A stretch of DNA of 8,086 bases from an uncultured Pleurocapsa sp. (GCA_937884735.1 CAKZYI010000517.1:1-8086), one strand, 5' to 3'. Shown: positions 1-7,155, counted from the stretch's first letter. Made by a program: numbers and translations. The notes: generated by a model not told the origin, from the sequence alone.

Positions 1-101
1 TCGCAATTATTTCTTTCTACTGCACTTCATGAAACAAAGGTTTAAAAGATATAGCTCATAACAATAAAAAGAACTCGAAGAAATTTTGCTCTAATAGAAT
101 A

Positions 102-612
102 GTGAGAAAAGTAGAGGTTGTCGAACATAATCGAGAGTGGCAAGATTTATTTGCGATAGAATCTGTATGTGTGGCAAGAGCACTGGGTCAAAATGCGATC
201 GCAATTCATCACATTGGTAGTACGGCTATTCCCAACATTTATGCCAAGCCAATTATTGATTTGTTAGTAGAAGTGAAAGATATTAATGAGGTAGACCTAC
301 ACAATAGCTTCATGGAAAGTTTTGACTATCAAAGGATGGGAGAATTCGGTATTATTGGTCGCCGCTATTTTCGCAAAGATAATTCATGGGGAATAAGAAC
401 TCATCACGTTCATGTATTCGAAGTCAATTCGCCAGAAATACAACGCCATCTAGCATTTAGAGACTATATGATTGCTCATAGAGGCTCAACAATACAGTGA
501 TTTAAAGCGAAAGCTAGCGCAAAAGTTCCCCAACGACATTGAATCCTATATGGATGGTAAAGATAAGTTTATTAAAAATATAGACCGCAAAGCTACAGGA
601 CAATACAATTGA
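102..612 (+). pseudogene. GrpB-family (UPF0157) protein gene, frameshifted near the 3' end
   Basis: The product belongs to the GrpB/UPF0157 family, small cytosolic proteins with a nucleotidyltransferase-like fold; their substrate is not firmly established. The core motif HHIGSTAIPNIYAKPIIDLL lies at about residues 36-55, with G39-S40 and D53 matching the family's conserved positions, and THHVHVFEV follows at 100-108. I chose the GTG at 102 because it gives the usual family opening RKVEVV; no in-frame ATG or clear Shine-Dalgarno sequence is visible upstream. The frame starting at 102 stops at 498-500 after 132 residues. The missing family C-terminus (QQYSDLKRKLAQKF, then SYMDGKDKFIKNIDRKA) is encoded in the +1 frame from about 484 to the stop at 610-612. 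The two parts joined give about 170 residues, the normal family length. The break lies near 475-486 and fits loss of two bases (or five) at AGAGG. It could be a real mutation or a sequencing error. Confidence 0.82.
195..202. repeat. HIP1 octamer GCGATCGC (first of six)
   Basis: This perfect palindrome is the highly iterated palindrome HIP1 of cyanobacteria. Exact copies also lie at 3198-3205, 3695-3702, 5323-5330, 5894-5901 and 6544-6551. All six are inside coding sequence: the grpB-like gene, the diguanylate cyclase, tldD, the small unknown gene, and twice in the membrane-protein gene. The density is far above chance for AT-rich DNA and is the best clue to the lineage. Confidence 0.9.
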
Positions 613-695
613 CAATCCCATTTTAATTGACTTAATAAATGCAGGTAGACTAGCTCAACAGGGTTGTATTTTGAGTTTGCTTGGTTCAAGCTTTT

Positions 696-716
696 ACCAA
701 AATTTGGTGATATACT
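696..716 (+). promoter_or_regulatory. Candidate promoter with adjoining palindrome for the LolA-like gene
   Basis: TATACT at 711-716 matches five of six bases of the bacterial -10 consensus and is preceded by TG at 708-709, giving an extended -10 element (TGATATACT). Transcription would begin near 723, about 20 bases before the ATG at 744. No good -35 hexamer sits at the usual spacing, as expected for an extended -10 promoter. Directly upstream is the inverted repeat ACCAAAATTTGGT (696-708), six-base arms around a single A. It could be a repressor or activator site. A short GCTTG/CAAGC inverted repeat lies just before it at 679-691. This is a pattern-based call only. Confidence 0.4.
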
Positions 717-743
717 ACCATCGTCTATCTTTTAGAAGTCAAG

Positions 744-1616
744 ATGAAATCATTATTACTATTAGGTTTTACTCTATTTAGCTTAGGTAATGTAGTGCAA
801 GCTAAAGCGATATATGCGGTTAGTCCGAAGGTTGCACAAGATGATGCTAACTTTGTCTTGGCTCAGACAAATCCTACGTCTCAAACAGCAACTTCACCTT
901 TGGTTCAAGCAGGAAAAGGATTACTTAGCTTAGAACGCTATGAATTAGAGTCTGTGATGAAAATAACAGGAGATATTCCTGGTACATCTTTTACCTCTGA
1001 TGCCAAAATAAAAACTATAGTAGAAGCACCCAATAAATTTAGATCTGAGATTACCTTTATTAGCCCCAACGGATTGCAAGGCAAGGCTTATGATATTATC
1101 TCTGATGGCAATTTAGTTTGGATTTATAACTATGCCAGCAATCAATATTCAGTAAGCGATTTTAAGCCATTTCTTCAAACAAGGGAGGGGTTTTTGGTTG
1201 GTGCGCTTTCATATTTTTATCTTAATACTCGCAGCAATATTGGTAGCTCAAAGATAATTGCCAACTTTCTAGCCAAGCTTCCTGAAGACAGATTACTAAA
1301 ATATTTTCAGAGGTTTAGTAATCTGGATTTGCAAAATTCAGTTATCCGAGATGAAACTATAGAAGGAAAAGCTTATAAAGCTTATGACATTGACGCTACG
1401 AATCGAGGTTTTCAAGCAACCGCCTATATAAATCCAGAAAAAGGGAATCTAGAGCGAGTTCATCTATCTGGAACAAAAGATGGTTTGCAGCTAGCTGGCA
1501 AAGAGCAAATCATTAATCAAGCTATTCCTGAATCATTTGCTGAAGATACTTTTGTGTTCGATCCGCCAGAAGAAGCCGAACAAGTAGAACAACAGCTAAT
1601 AATTGCACCATTTTAA
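744..1616 (+). CDS. Exported LolA-like protein (lipoprotein-carrier fold / DUF2092-like)
   Basis: This 290-residue protein opens with a classical signal peptide: K2, a hydrophobic stretch at 4-15 and a likely cut after A20 or A22 (VVQA-KA). There is no lipobox cysteine, so the mature protein should be soluble in the periplasm. Residues 23-58 look like a flexible linker. From about 60 the protein resembles the LolA/LolB-type half-barrel used to bind lipids or lipoproteins. Two recognisable pieces are the strand pair DGNLVWIYNYASNQY (121-135), like the 'DG..lWiYdp...q' motif of LolA, and the C-terminal FVFDPPEEAEQV (270-281), like the LolA 'F.F.PP.GA.v' end. It is longer than E. coli LolA (about 200 residues), so it is LolA-like, not a proven orthologue; DUF2092 is an alternative label. 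The start is supported by AGAAG at 734-738. Its stop codon overlaps the stop of the convergent diguanylate cyclase gene. Confidence 0.65.
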   Translation: MKSLLLLGFTLFSLGNVVQAKAIYAVSPKVAQDDANFVLAQTNPTSQTATSPLVQAGKGLLSLERYELESVMKITGDIPGTSFTSDAKIKTIVEAPNKFRSEITFISPNGLQGKAYDIISDGNLVWIYNYASNQYSVSDFKPFLQTREGFLVGALSYFYLNTRSNIGSSKIIANFLAKLPEDRLLKYFQRFSNLDLQNSVIRDETIEGKAYKAYDIDATNRGFQATAYINPEKGNLERVHLSGTKDGLQLAGKEQIINQAIPESFAEDTFVFDPPEEAEQVEQQLIIAPF

Positions 1617-3382
1617 GCTGGATATAAAATATGAACGCAGTTACGCCCTTTCTTTTTTGCGGCATAACAAGCAGCATCAACTCTCCCCATAACATCGTCC
1701 CAGCTATCTCGATTGAGAGGAACTATACCAATACTGACTCCAATTTTGAGTATCCGATCTTCCCAAACAAAATCAAAGTCGTAAATTACCTGTCTGATTT
1801 GATTGGCGATTGTTTTTGCTGTTTCAATACTGCATTGATGCAATAAAAGCCCAAATTCGTCTCCTCCCAAACGGGCAAAAACATCTGAACGACGGATTCT
1901 TTGTTTGATTAAATTACTTACTTGTTTGAGTAACTTGTCTCCAGCAGCATGTCCACAACTATCATTAACTGTCTTAAAACGATCTAAATCAAGGTAACAA
2001 ATTATATGGTTGTGTCGATTCTTTTGAGCATCTTTAATCATCCAATTGACTTGTTCCTTGAACTTACGACGATTGTATAATCCTGTCAAAGCATCGTGGT
2101 TGGCTTGCCAAGATAGTTTGCGAGTAAGATTACGAGATTGAGTTACATCACGGAACACAATAACCGCACCAACAAAATTGCCTTGACGATCTTGGATTGG
2201 CGTTGCGGAATTTTCAATGGCATATTCAGTACCGTCATGGGAGATTAATACAATATCGGCATTCAAATCGACAGCACAATTTTTTTGTAAAACCATATCA
2301 ACAGGATTGGCTAGTACTTCTCTGGTGTGTTCGTTAATAATTTGAAAAACTTCTACAAGAGGTTTTCCTTGAGCATCTGACTGTTTACATCCAGTCAAAA
2401 CCTCTGCCACTGGATTAATATACTGTATTGTTCCAGAAGCGTCTGTAGTAATAACAGCATCACCGATAGATTTTAAGGTAACTTGAGCTAGCTCTTTTTC
2501 GGCAAAAAGACTCTGCTCTATTTCTTTGCGATGGGTAATATTGCGTGCCGCCCACACCGCAATAGTATCAGACAGAGGAGAAAGACTAACACTAAACCAA
2601 ACTAACTGATTGTCTAATTCCAAACTATATTCAAATTCGGCTGTTTCTTTAGTTTCTAAGATTTTTTTGACAATATTTAGATAATTGTCGGCTTCAAAAC
2701 TATCAAACAGTAAAGCTTGAGTTTGTTCGATTATTTGATAATGAGTACTAACACAGTCACAATCCAAAAATTTGGTGGGTAAAACTTGAATAGAATCGCT
2801 AGTAGAGTCAACGGTTAAAACCAAGTCGGTCATTGCTTCAAACATCTTTCGCATTTGCGATTCACTTGAGCGTAACTGTTGCTCTAAAAGCTTTCTCTCG
2901 GTGATTACTTCGCACAATATCAACAATCCGCCAATATTTCCTTCAGAATTATGCCAAGGTTTTAATTCCCAACGCAACCAATCAACTTGACCATTGAATC
3001 TAACAAGACTCTCTTCTTCTTTTTCTAAGAAATCTACTTTTCCAGTCAAACAATCCTGATAATCTTGTCGCCATTGTGAAGAAATTTTGGGGAACATTTC
3101 GTAGTGAGTGCGCCCAACTATACTTTTGCCTTCTAACTGAAAATCTTTAATCCAACGATCGCTCACCACAACATAGCGCATCTCACAATCTAACATAGCG
3201 ATCGCCGCAGGTGCATTACAAACAAACAATTCTAATTTTTGCTGTTTTTCTGCAAACTCTTGTCTTGTGTGCTTAAATTTGGCAAATTCTTGTTCGAGGA
3301 CATCAATAGCTTCATCAATTTCTTGAGCATCAATAATATTTAGAAAATTAATTAAAGGAAAGCTAAGATGATTCGGAGTCAT
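1613..3382 (-). CDS. PAS-PAS-PAS-GGDEF diguanylate cyclase
   Basis: A 589-residue cytosolic signalling enzyme predicted to make cyclic di-GMP from two GTP. Residues about 15-50 are probably helical or coiled coil. PAS1 spans about 51-165 (APAAIAMLD at 57-65, then VDWLRWELKPW at 133-143), PAS2 about 176-290, and PAS3 about 298-420 (SIGDAVITTDASGTIQYINP). The GGDEF domain runs from about 425 to 585 and looks catalytically complete: DALTGLYNRR (430-439), metal-site DLDRFK (465-470), NDSCGHAAGD (473-482), and the active-site GGDEF at 506-510. RRSD at 497-500, five residues before GGDEF, is an intact inhibitory I-site, so product feedback is expected. There are no membrane segments; the input is sensed by the PAS domains, whose ligands cannot be read from sequence. 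Close relatives with this PAS3-GGDEF pairing often continue into an EAL domain; this one ends right after the GGDEF domain (CVHILYPA). No strong ribosome binding site is visible; the start is the first ATG. Confidence 0.93.
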   Translation of the reverse strand: MTPNHLSFPLINFLNIIDAQEIDEAIDVLEQEFAKFKHTRQEFAEKQQKLELFVCNAPAAIAMLDCEMRYVVVSDRWIKDFQLEGKSIVGRTHYEMFPKISSQWRQDYQDCLTGKVDFLEKEEESLVRFNGQVDWLRWELKPWHNSEGNIGGLLILCEVITERKLLEQQLRSSESQMRKMFEAMTDLVLTVDSTSDSIQVLPTKFLDCDCVSTHYQIIEQTQALLFDSFEADNYLNIVKKILETKETAEFEYSLELDNQLVWFSVSLSPLSDTIAVWAARNITHRKEIEQSLFAEKELAQVTLKSIGDAVITTDASGTIQYINPVAEVLTGCKQSDAQGKPLVEVFQIINEHTREVLANPVDMVLQKNCAVDLNADIVLISHDGTEYAIENSATPIQDRQGNFVGAVIVFRDVTQSRNLTRKLSWQANHDALTGLYNRRKFKEQVNWMIKDAQKNRHNHIICYLDLDRFKTVNDSCGHAAGDKLLKQVSNLIKQRIRRSDVFARLGGDEFGLLLHQCSIETAKTIANQIRQVIYDFDFVWEDRILKIGVSIGIVPLNRDSWDDVMGRVDAACYAAKKKGRNCVHILYPA

Positions 3383-3452
3383 AATAAAATTCTTTTGTAG
3401 TTATAAAAACTTAATTGTCACTTCTGATTATGCTTTTTTATCACAATGCTAA

Positions 3453-3569
3453 TTAAAATTATGCCCATCTCAAGACGAAAGATCATCAGCAAAATGGCTA
3501 AATAAGCCAGAAAGATTCAAAATCAAACAATTAGGCGAAAACTGGCAAATAACCGAACAATTAGCTTAA
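3453..3569 (+). pseudogene. Possible 3'-end fragment of a lost gene
   Basis: Inside the divergent spacer between the diguanylate cyclase and tldD, one frame stays open from 3453 (after TAA at 3450-3452) to TAA at 3567-3569. Its translation is unusually protein-like for AT-rich spacer DNA: from 3492 it reads KWLNKPERFKIKQLGENW and then QITEQLA before the stop, with two tryptophans and a mixed charged/hydrophobic pattern. There is no in-frame ATG or GTG, so it is not an intact gene. It may be the C-terminal remnant of a gene whose 5' part was deleted, or a chance open frame. I do not recognise the family. The remaining spacer (3383-3452 and 3570-3652) must hold the promoters of the two flanking genes, but I see no convincing promoter pair there. 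Confidence 0.25.
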
Positions 3570-3652
3570 TTCATCTAATCTTAAACGTCTAAAATAGATA
3601 TATAAAGATATTCCCGATTAGGCAATAAATCAGTTTATTTAGATCACATAAT

Positions 3653-5041
3653 ATGACTACAGCAGCTACAGCGACTACAGAACAAATCAAAAATGCGATC
3701 GCATCTTACAAAGACAAGGTAGACTATCTAGAAATCCGCGTCGAACAAAGCGAGTCTACAGGGCTTTCCTTTCGGGGTAAACAACTAGACTCAGTAGACC
3801 GTAGTTTTTCTTTGGGGGGAGGAATTCGCGCCTGTCATCATGGTGGGTGGAGTTTTGTAACTTTTAATGGTTTAAAAGAGCTTAATTTCATGATAGAAGA
3901 AGCAATATCTCAGTCTAAACTAGTGGGTAATGAAGAAACTCAGCTAGCTAAAGTCGAACCAATTGATGACTTTGTTCCTGAAAAAATCAAGCGAGATCCT
4001 CGTACTGTATCTTTGCAGGATAAACGCCAGTTGCTAGAAGCTTATAACGAAATTCTACTGAACTTCGATCCCCGCATTCAAACTACAATAGCTAGTATTG
4101 GCGATCGTTTTGCCACTAAAACTTTTGCCAACTCTACTGGAAGTTGCATTGTTCAAGAAAGACTAGATATTAATGGACGATTTGCTGCTATCGCCCGCGG
4201 CGAAGATGGAATAGTGCGTCAAGGTTTTGAATCTGTCCATTCCCGCAATGATTTTGATGCTCTTGTAGGCATCGAAGAACGAGTTCGGGGGGCAGCCGAG
4301 CGAGCAGTTAGACAATTAGAAGCAAAATCTGTCAAAGGCGGTCAATATACGGTTATTCTCGATCCTTATTTATCTGGAGTATTTATCCATGAAGCTTTTG
4401 GGCATCTTTCTGAAGCTGACTTTGTTTACGAAAATCCTAAAATGCAAGAATTGTTAACCTTGGGTAAACCCATGGGTATCAAACAGTTAAACGTAATTGA
4501 TGATGCCACAATGGAAAACCTTCCAGGTTCAATGAAATATGATGATGAAGGAGTCCCTGGACAACGCAAATATCTAATTAAAAACGGTGTGTTAAGTGAA
4601 AGACTGCACTCTCGCGAAACTGCGGGAAAAATGACTGAAGCACCTACAGGCAATGCTAGAGCAATTCGCGCTAACTACCCTCCTATTGTAAGAATGACCA
4701 ATACTGCAATTGAGCCAGGAGAAACGCCTTTGGAAGAGATGTTTGAAGGTATCAGAGAAGGAGTATACGCCGTAAGAATGCTTGGAGGACAAACTAATGG
4801 TGAAATGTTTACCTTTGCAGCAGCCGAAGGCTATATGATTCGTGATGGTAAGATTGCTGAACCCGTTAGCGATGTTACTTTATCGGGCAATGTTTTCCAG
4901 ACTTTGCAAGATATAGATGCAATTAGTAGCGATACTCTCTATACCAATGGTGGATGCGGAAAAGGGGGGCAAATGCCTTTACCCGTGAGCGTTGGTGGCC
5001 CTCATATTCGCATTAAAAATGTGGTTGTGGGGGGAAGATAA
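3653..5041 (+). CDS. tldD: TldD metalloprotease subunit (TldD/PmbA, peptidase U62 family)
   Basis: A 462-residue cytosolic protein of the TldD/TldE (PmbA) family. In E. coli, TldD is the catalytic zinc subunit of a TldD-TldE heterodimer that trims unfolded peptides, including the microcin B17 precursor and the CcdA antitoxin. The metal site is complete: HEAFGH at 246-251 gives the HExxxH motif (H246, E247, H251), and C435 in NGGCGKGGQ (432-440) corresponds to the third zinc ligand, a cysteine near the C-terminus. This marks it as TldD, since TldE lacks the metal ligands. The N-terminal domain (about 15-220) carries the family's strand pattern, such as YLEIRVEQSESTGLSFRGKQ at 25-44. The length fits the family (E. 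coli TldD has 481 residues). The ATG at 3653 has no clear Shine-Dalgarno sequence, and the Ala/Thr-rich residues 2-9 are probably a disordered tail. No tldE partner lies next to it; the gene appears to be transcribed alone and ends at a terminator. Confidence 0.95.
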   Translation: MTTAATATTEQIKNAIASYKDKVDYLEIRVEQSESTGLSFRGKQLDSVDRSFSLGGGIRACHHGGWSFVTFNGLKELNFMIEEAISQSKLVGNEETQLAKVEPIDDFVPEKIKRDPRTVSLQDKRQLLEAYNEILLNFDPRIQTTIASIGDRFATKTFANSTGSCIVQERLDINGRFAAIARGEDGIVRQGFESVHSRNDFDALVGIEERVRGAAERAVRQLEAKSVKGGQYTVILDPYLSGVFIHEAFGHLSEADFVYENPKMQELLTLGKPMGIKQLNVIDDATMENLPGSMKYDDEGVPGQRKYLIKNGVLSERLHSRETAGKMTEAPTGNARAIRANYPPIVRMTNTAIEPGETPLEEMFEGIREGVYAVRMLGGQTNGEMFTFAAAEGYMIRDGKIAEPVSDVTLSGNVFQTLQDIDAISSDTLYTNGGCGKGGQMPLPVSVGGPHIRIKNVVVGGR

Positions 5042-5081
5042 ATGATTTATTGACAAAAAAATTAATTAGTTTATTTGTAAC

Positions 5082-5116
5082 AGAGTGCATTTAATTTTAA
5101 TAGATGCGCTCTTTTT
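5082..5116 (+). terminator. Intrinsic terminator of tldD
   Basis: AGAGTGCAT (5082-5090) pairs with ATGCGCTCT (5104-5112) over nine positions, with one G-U wobble. The 13-base AT-rich loop is followed directly by T's (5113-5116), then AC and four more T's. This is a standard rho-independent terminator about 40 bases after the tldD stop. On the reverse strand the hairpin is not followed by a T-run, so it should not end the convergent transcript efficiently. Confidence 0.8.
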
Positions 5117-5148
5117 ACTTTTAGAACATATTTGCAATTAAGCAATAC

Positions 5149-5595
5149 CTAAGTTTCTTGAGAGTCAAGAGGACTCTGAGTAAAGTGGTAGACGATCAAC
5201 TCTTTGTCTTCATAATAAATCTTGCTGCTACCAGAATGGAGACGACTATAAGCTTTGCACATCCGCAACGCTTCATATTCAAGACTGGCTCTTCCTGCCG
5301 ATGAACGATAATATTGGTAAGTGCGATCGCTCAATACAGAGTTTGGTAGTGTATCTGGTTCGTTGGGAAACGTCACAAAAGGAATTTTTTCCACCATGAT
5401 GAATAAATTTTCACTGGAAACAGGAAAATCAAATCCAGGTTTGCGAGCTTCGTCCCCATACTGTTCGACAAACAGAGCTAAGTCTTGATACCATCCCTCG
5501 CCATAGATTTCGGTTAGCTGCTCTACAGGGGCTGCTAACGTCCAACTTTGAGCGGGAAAGTGATTTTTTATTTCTAAGGTTTTACGAGCTGCCAT
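5149..5595 (-). CDS. Hypothetical soluble protein, 148 residues
   Basis: I do not recognise this protein. It is 148 residues, has no signal peptide or membrane segment, and is rich in aromatic and charged residues, so it should be a folded cytosolic protein. Visible landmarks are a likely amphipathic N-terminal part (EQLTEIYGEGWYQDLALFVE, 25-44), a central strand-like stretch NLFIMVEKIPFVTFP (63-77), a Tyr-rich helix candidate (RTYQYYRSSAGRASLEYEAL, 91-110), and a final strand pair SKIYYEDKELIVYHF (124-138). The last ten residues look disordered. Coding is supported by an uninterrupted frame with protein-like composition and a HIP1 site at 5323. The stop (TAG) is 32 bases from the tldD terminator. 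It lies 69 bp downstream of the membrane-protein gene on the same strand and could share its transcript. No motif indicates a catalytic activity. Confidence 0.7.
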   Translation of the reverse strand: MAARKTLEIKNHFPAQSWTLAAPVEQLTEIYGEGWYQDLALFVEQYGDEARKPGFDFPVSSENLFIMVEKIPFVTFPNEPDTLPNSVLSDRTYQYYRSSAGRASLEYEALRMCKAYSRLHSGSSKIYYEDKELIVYHFTQSPLDSQET

Positions 5596-5610
5596 ATCGT
5601 ATTCTACATA

Positions 5611-5630
5611 GGTGATACTGGGTGATAATG
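5611..5630. repeat. Imperfect 10-bp tandem repeat in the gap between the two minus-strand genes
   Basis: GGTGATACTG is followed directly by GGTGATAATG (nine of ten bases identical). It sits 15 to 35 bases upstream of the start of the 148-residue gene, where a regulator or ribosome could contact it on the minus strand. It is short enough to be chance. Confidence 0.35.
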
Positions 5631-5664
5631 GCTACAGAAAGTTAACGGACAAGGAAAACGATAC

Positions 5665-6993
5665 TCACAAACAAAAGACTTCACCCCATTTTGGCGAAAA
5701 TGTTTTGGCTAAGTCAGATATAAAGCCAAACAACAATCCTGCAAATATACTCAGAGCAACAGGTAGAGTTAAAAGAAAACTTTGCAACCATATAAGTTTG
5801 CCCTGACTCATAGCAGCAAATATAGCTAATGTAATCCAAGAGATGGTAATTGCCGTTAAAGTCAATCTTTTATCGCCAATTAAGCCAATACTGGCGATCG
5901 CAAATATAATTAGTAAAGGTGGCGCGCAGATACCCACTAAGATAACGCTACAAACCACGTTAAGTTTGAACCCTATAGTTTTTTGTAAAGAGCGATGGCG
6001 ACTGCTAGCTTCGCAATCCCATGCAAAGCAGTATCCTAAACCTAACAAAAGAAAAATTGTACCTAGCTCTAATTCATTTCCCGTCCACTGTCGAACCAAA
6101 GAACTATTTAGACTCTCTATTATTTTATTTAACCAATCTATATTTAAGTTGCTTATTTTTAATGTAAATAAATAAACTCCCAAAGTAAACATAGCAGTCA
6201 AAGCAGAGTAAGCATTATTAGTAAATACTCGCACCGTAAAACCCAAGCTTATAACTAAAACTATACCCAATAGCGGGATAAAAAAACGAATAGCCTGCAT
6301 CGGTTCAATAGAACCTAATAGGGAAATTATAGTAGCAAAACTAGGAATTACAGGGAAATAATTGATACTGGGATAATTTTTAGCTAATAGTTGTCTTGTA
6401 ATCAGTAGAGTATTGTAATTATCAGGATGACTAAAGCGTAACTCAGCTAATGGATATTCCCATCTTAGTAACAAAGTAAAACCCAAAACTGCTGTTAGCA
6501 GCACCAAGAATAATATACCTCTACGGCTTACCAAATCAGCAAGGCGATCGCTTGAATATTGTTTTATTTTTCGATAATTGTTACCTATTTTATTGATTAC
6601 ATCAGTTAATAATATTCCGCGATCCAAGAAGTCTACCAAATTAATAATATTATTGTGAATTGCCTGACTAAAAAAATCAATTTTCCAACCGTAACTTTTT
6701 AAATAATTAAAAGCTATGCAAGTTAGGTATAGCAACGCTAAGGTCAACCAGTTAATTAGATTAAAATAACCTAAGCTTAAAACTCCTACAGTGACCAGAA
6801 GAATATTTCTTATCCATAGCCCTAATAACCAAGATTTATAAATTTTATTTTCATTAAAAGAACTATTAGCAATAACATCATTATCTGCCTTTATTCCGCA
6901 AATTGGTAGCCATACAAACAAAATAAGTGCAATTACAATTATCCAGAAAGTAGACAGCAGATCTATTAACATAATCGGTTTTATTGATGGCAT
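5665..6993 (-). CDS. Polytopic integral membrane protein of unknown function
   Basis: This 442-residue protein has roughly nine to eleven hydrophobic membrane-spanning segments, at about 10-33, 57-77, 80-98, 158-177, 234-255, 259-279, 311-326, 343-371, 378-396 and 403-427. A hydrophilic, probably cytosolic or amphipathic loop lies at about 99-157. The segment after the fourth helix (LRFSHPDNYNTLLITRQLLA at 185-204, then NYFPVIPSFATIISLLG) has the arrangement seen in many multi-membrane GT-C/PMT-like glycosyltransferases, where an acidic residue in the first large loop binds the metal or sugar donor. This resemblance is loose, and I see no decisive motif. The C-terminus (TFSPKWGEVFCL) stops shortly after the last helix, so the protein may be a shortened member of a longer family. 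The start at 6993 is the first ATG; M8 is an alternative, and no clear ribosome binding site separates them. The gene diverges from galE and may be co-transcribed with the 148-residue gene. Confidence 0.75.
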   Translation of the reverse strand: MPSIKPIMLIDLLSTFWIIVIALILFVWLPICGIKADNDVIANSSFNENKIYKSWLLGLWIRNILLVTVGVLSLGYFNLINWLTLALLYLTCIAFNYLKSYGWKIDFFSQAIHNNIINLVDFLDRGILLTDVINKIGNNYRKIKQYSSDRLADLVSRRGILFLVLLTAVLGFTLLLRWEYPLAELRFSHPDNYNTLLITRQLLAKNYPSINYFPVIPSFATIISLLGSIEPMQAIRFFIPLLGIVLVISLGFTVRVFTNNAYSALTAMFTLGVYLFTLKISNLNIDWLNKIIESLNSSLVRQWTGNELELGTIFLLLGLGYCFAWDCEASSRHRSLQKTIGFKLNVVCSVILVGICAPPLLIIFAIASIGLIGDKRLTLTAITISWITLAIFAAMSQGKLIWLQSFLLTLPVALSIFAGLLFGFISDLAKTFSPKWGEVFCL

Positions 6994-7155
6994 ACAATCA
7001 ATCTAAAAATTACGAATTTACAGTTTTTTTATTTAACTTATATATTTCTCCACTATACAAAAAAAAAATAGCGTTTTAGTAAAAGCCTTTGTAAAATCTA
7101 TATCTCATCTCCTCAAAGCTCATTCCACAAACATCTTTTCCTGATTTTTATGCAA

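Noticed and set aside
1..61. Short open frames at the left edge: frame 1 to TAA at 43-45 and frame 2 to TAA at 59-61, possible tail of an upstream gene
   Set aside because: Only 14 to 19 residues are visible in either frame and neither is recognisable, so a gene end cannot be supported.
584..790. Open frame of about 65 codons running from the grpB-like 3' end into the LolA-like gene
   Set aside because: It has no good start codon, overlaps two better-supported genes in other frames, and its translation has no family resemblance.
1631..1846. Plus-strand open frame of 71 codons
   Set aside because: It is the antisense of the GGDEF domain coding region, with composition expected of a shadow frame.
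4426..4792. Two minus-strand open frames of 75 and 66 codons
   Set aside because: Both lie antisense within tldD, overlap each other, and have no protein-like features.
5612..6175. Two plus-strand open frames of 64 and 110 codons
   Set aside because: Mostly antisense to the membrane-protein gene; their composition (Lys/Pro/Ile-rich from AT-rich antisense of hydrophobic codons) is that of shadow frames.
7059..7068. Run of ten A's in the galE upstream spacer
   Set aside because: Could bend DNA or act as an UP-like element, but such runs are common in AT-rich spacers and it is far from the likely promoter.
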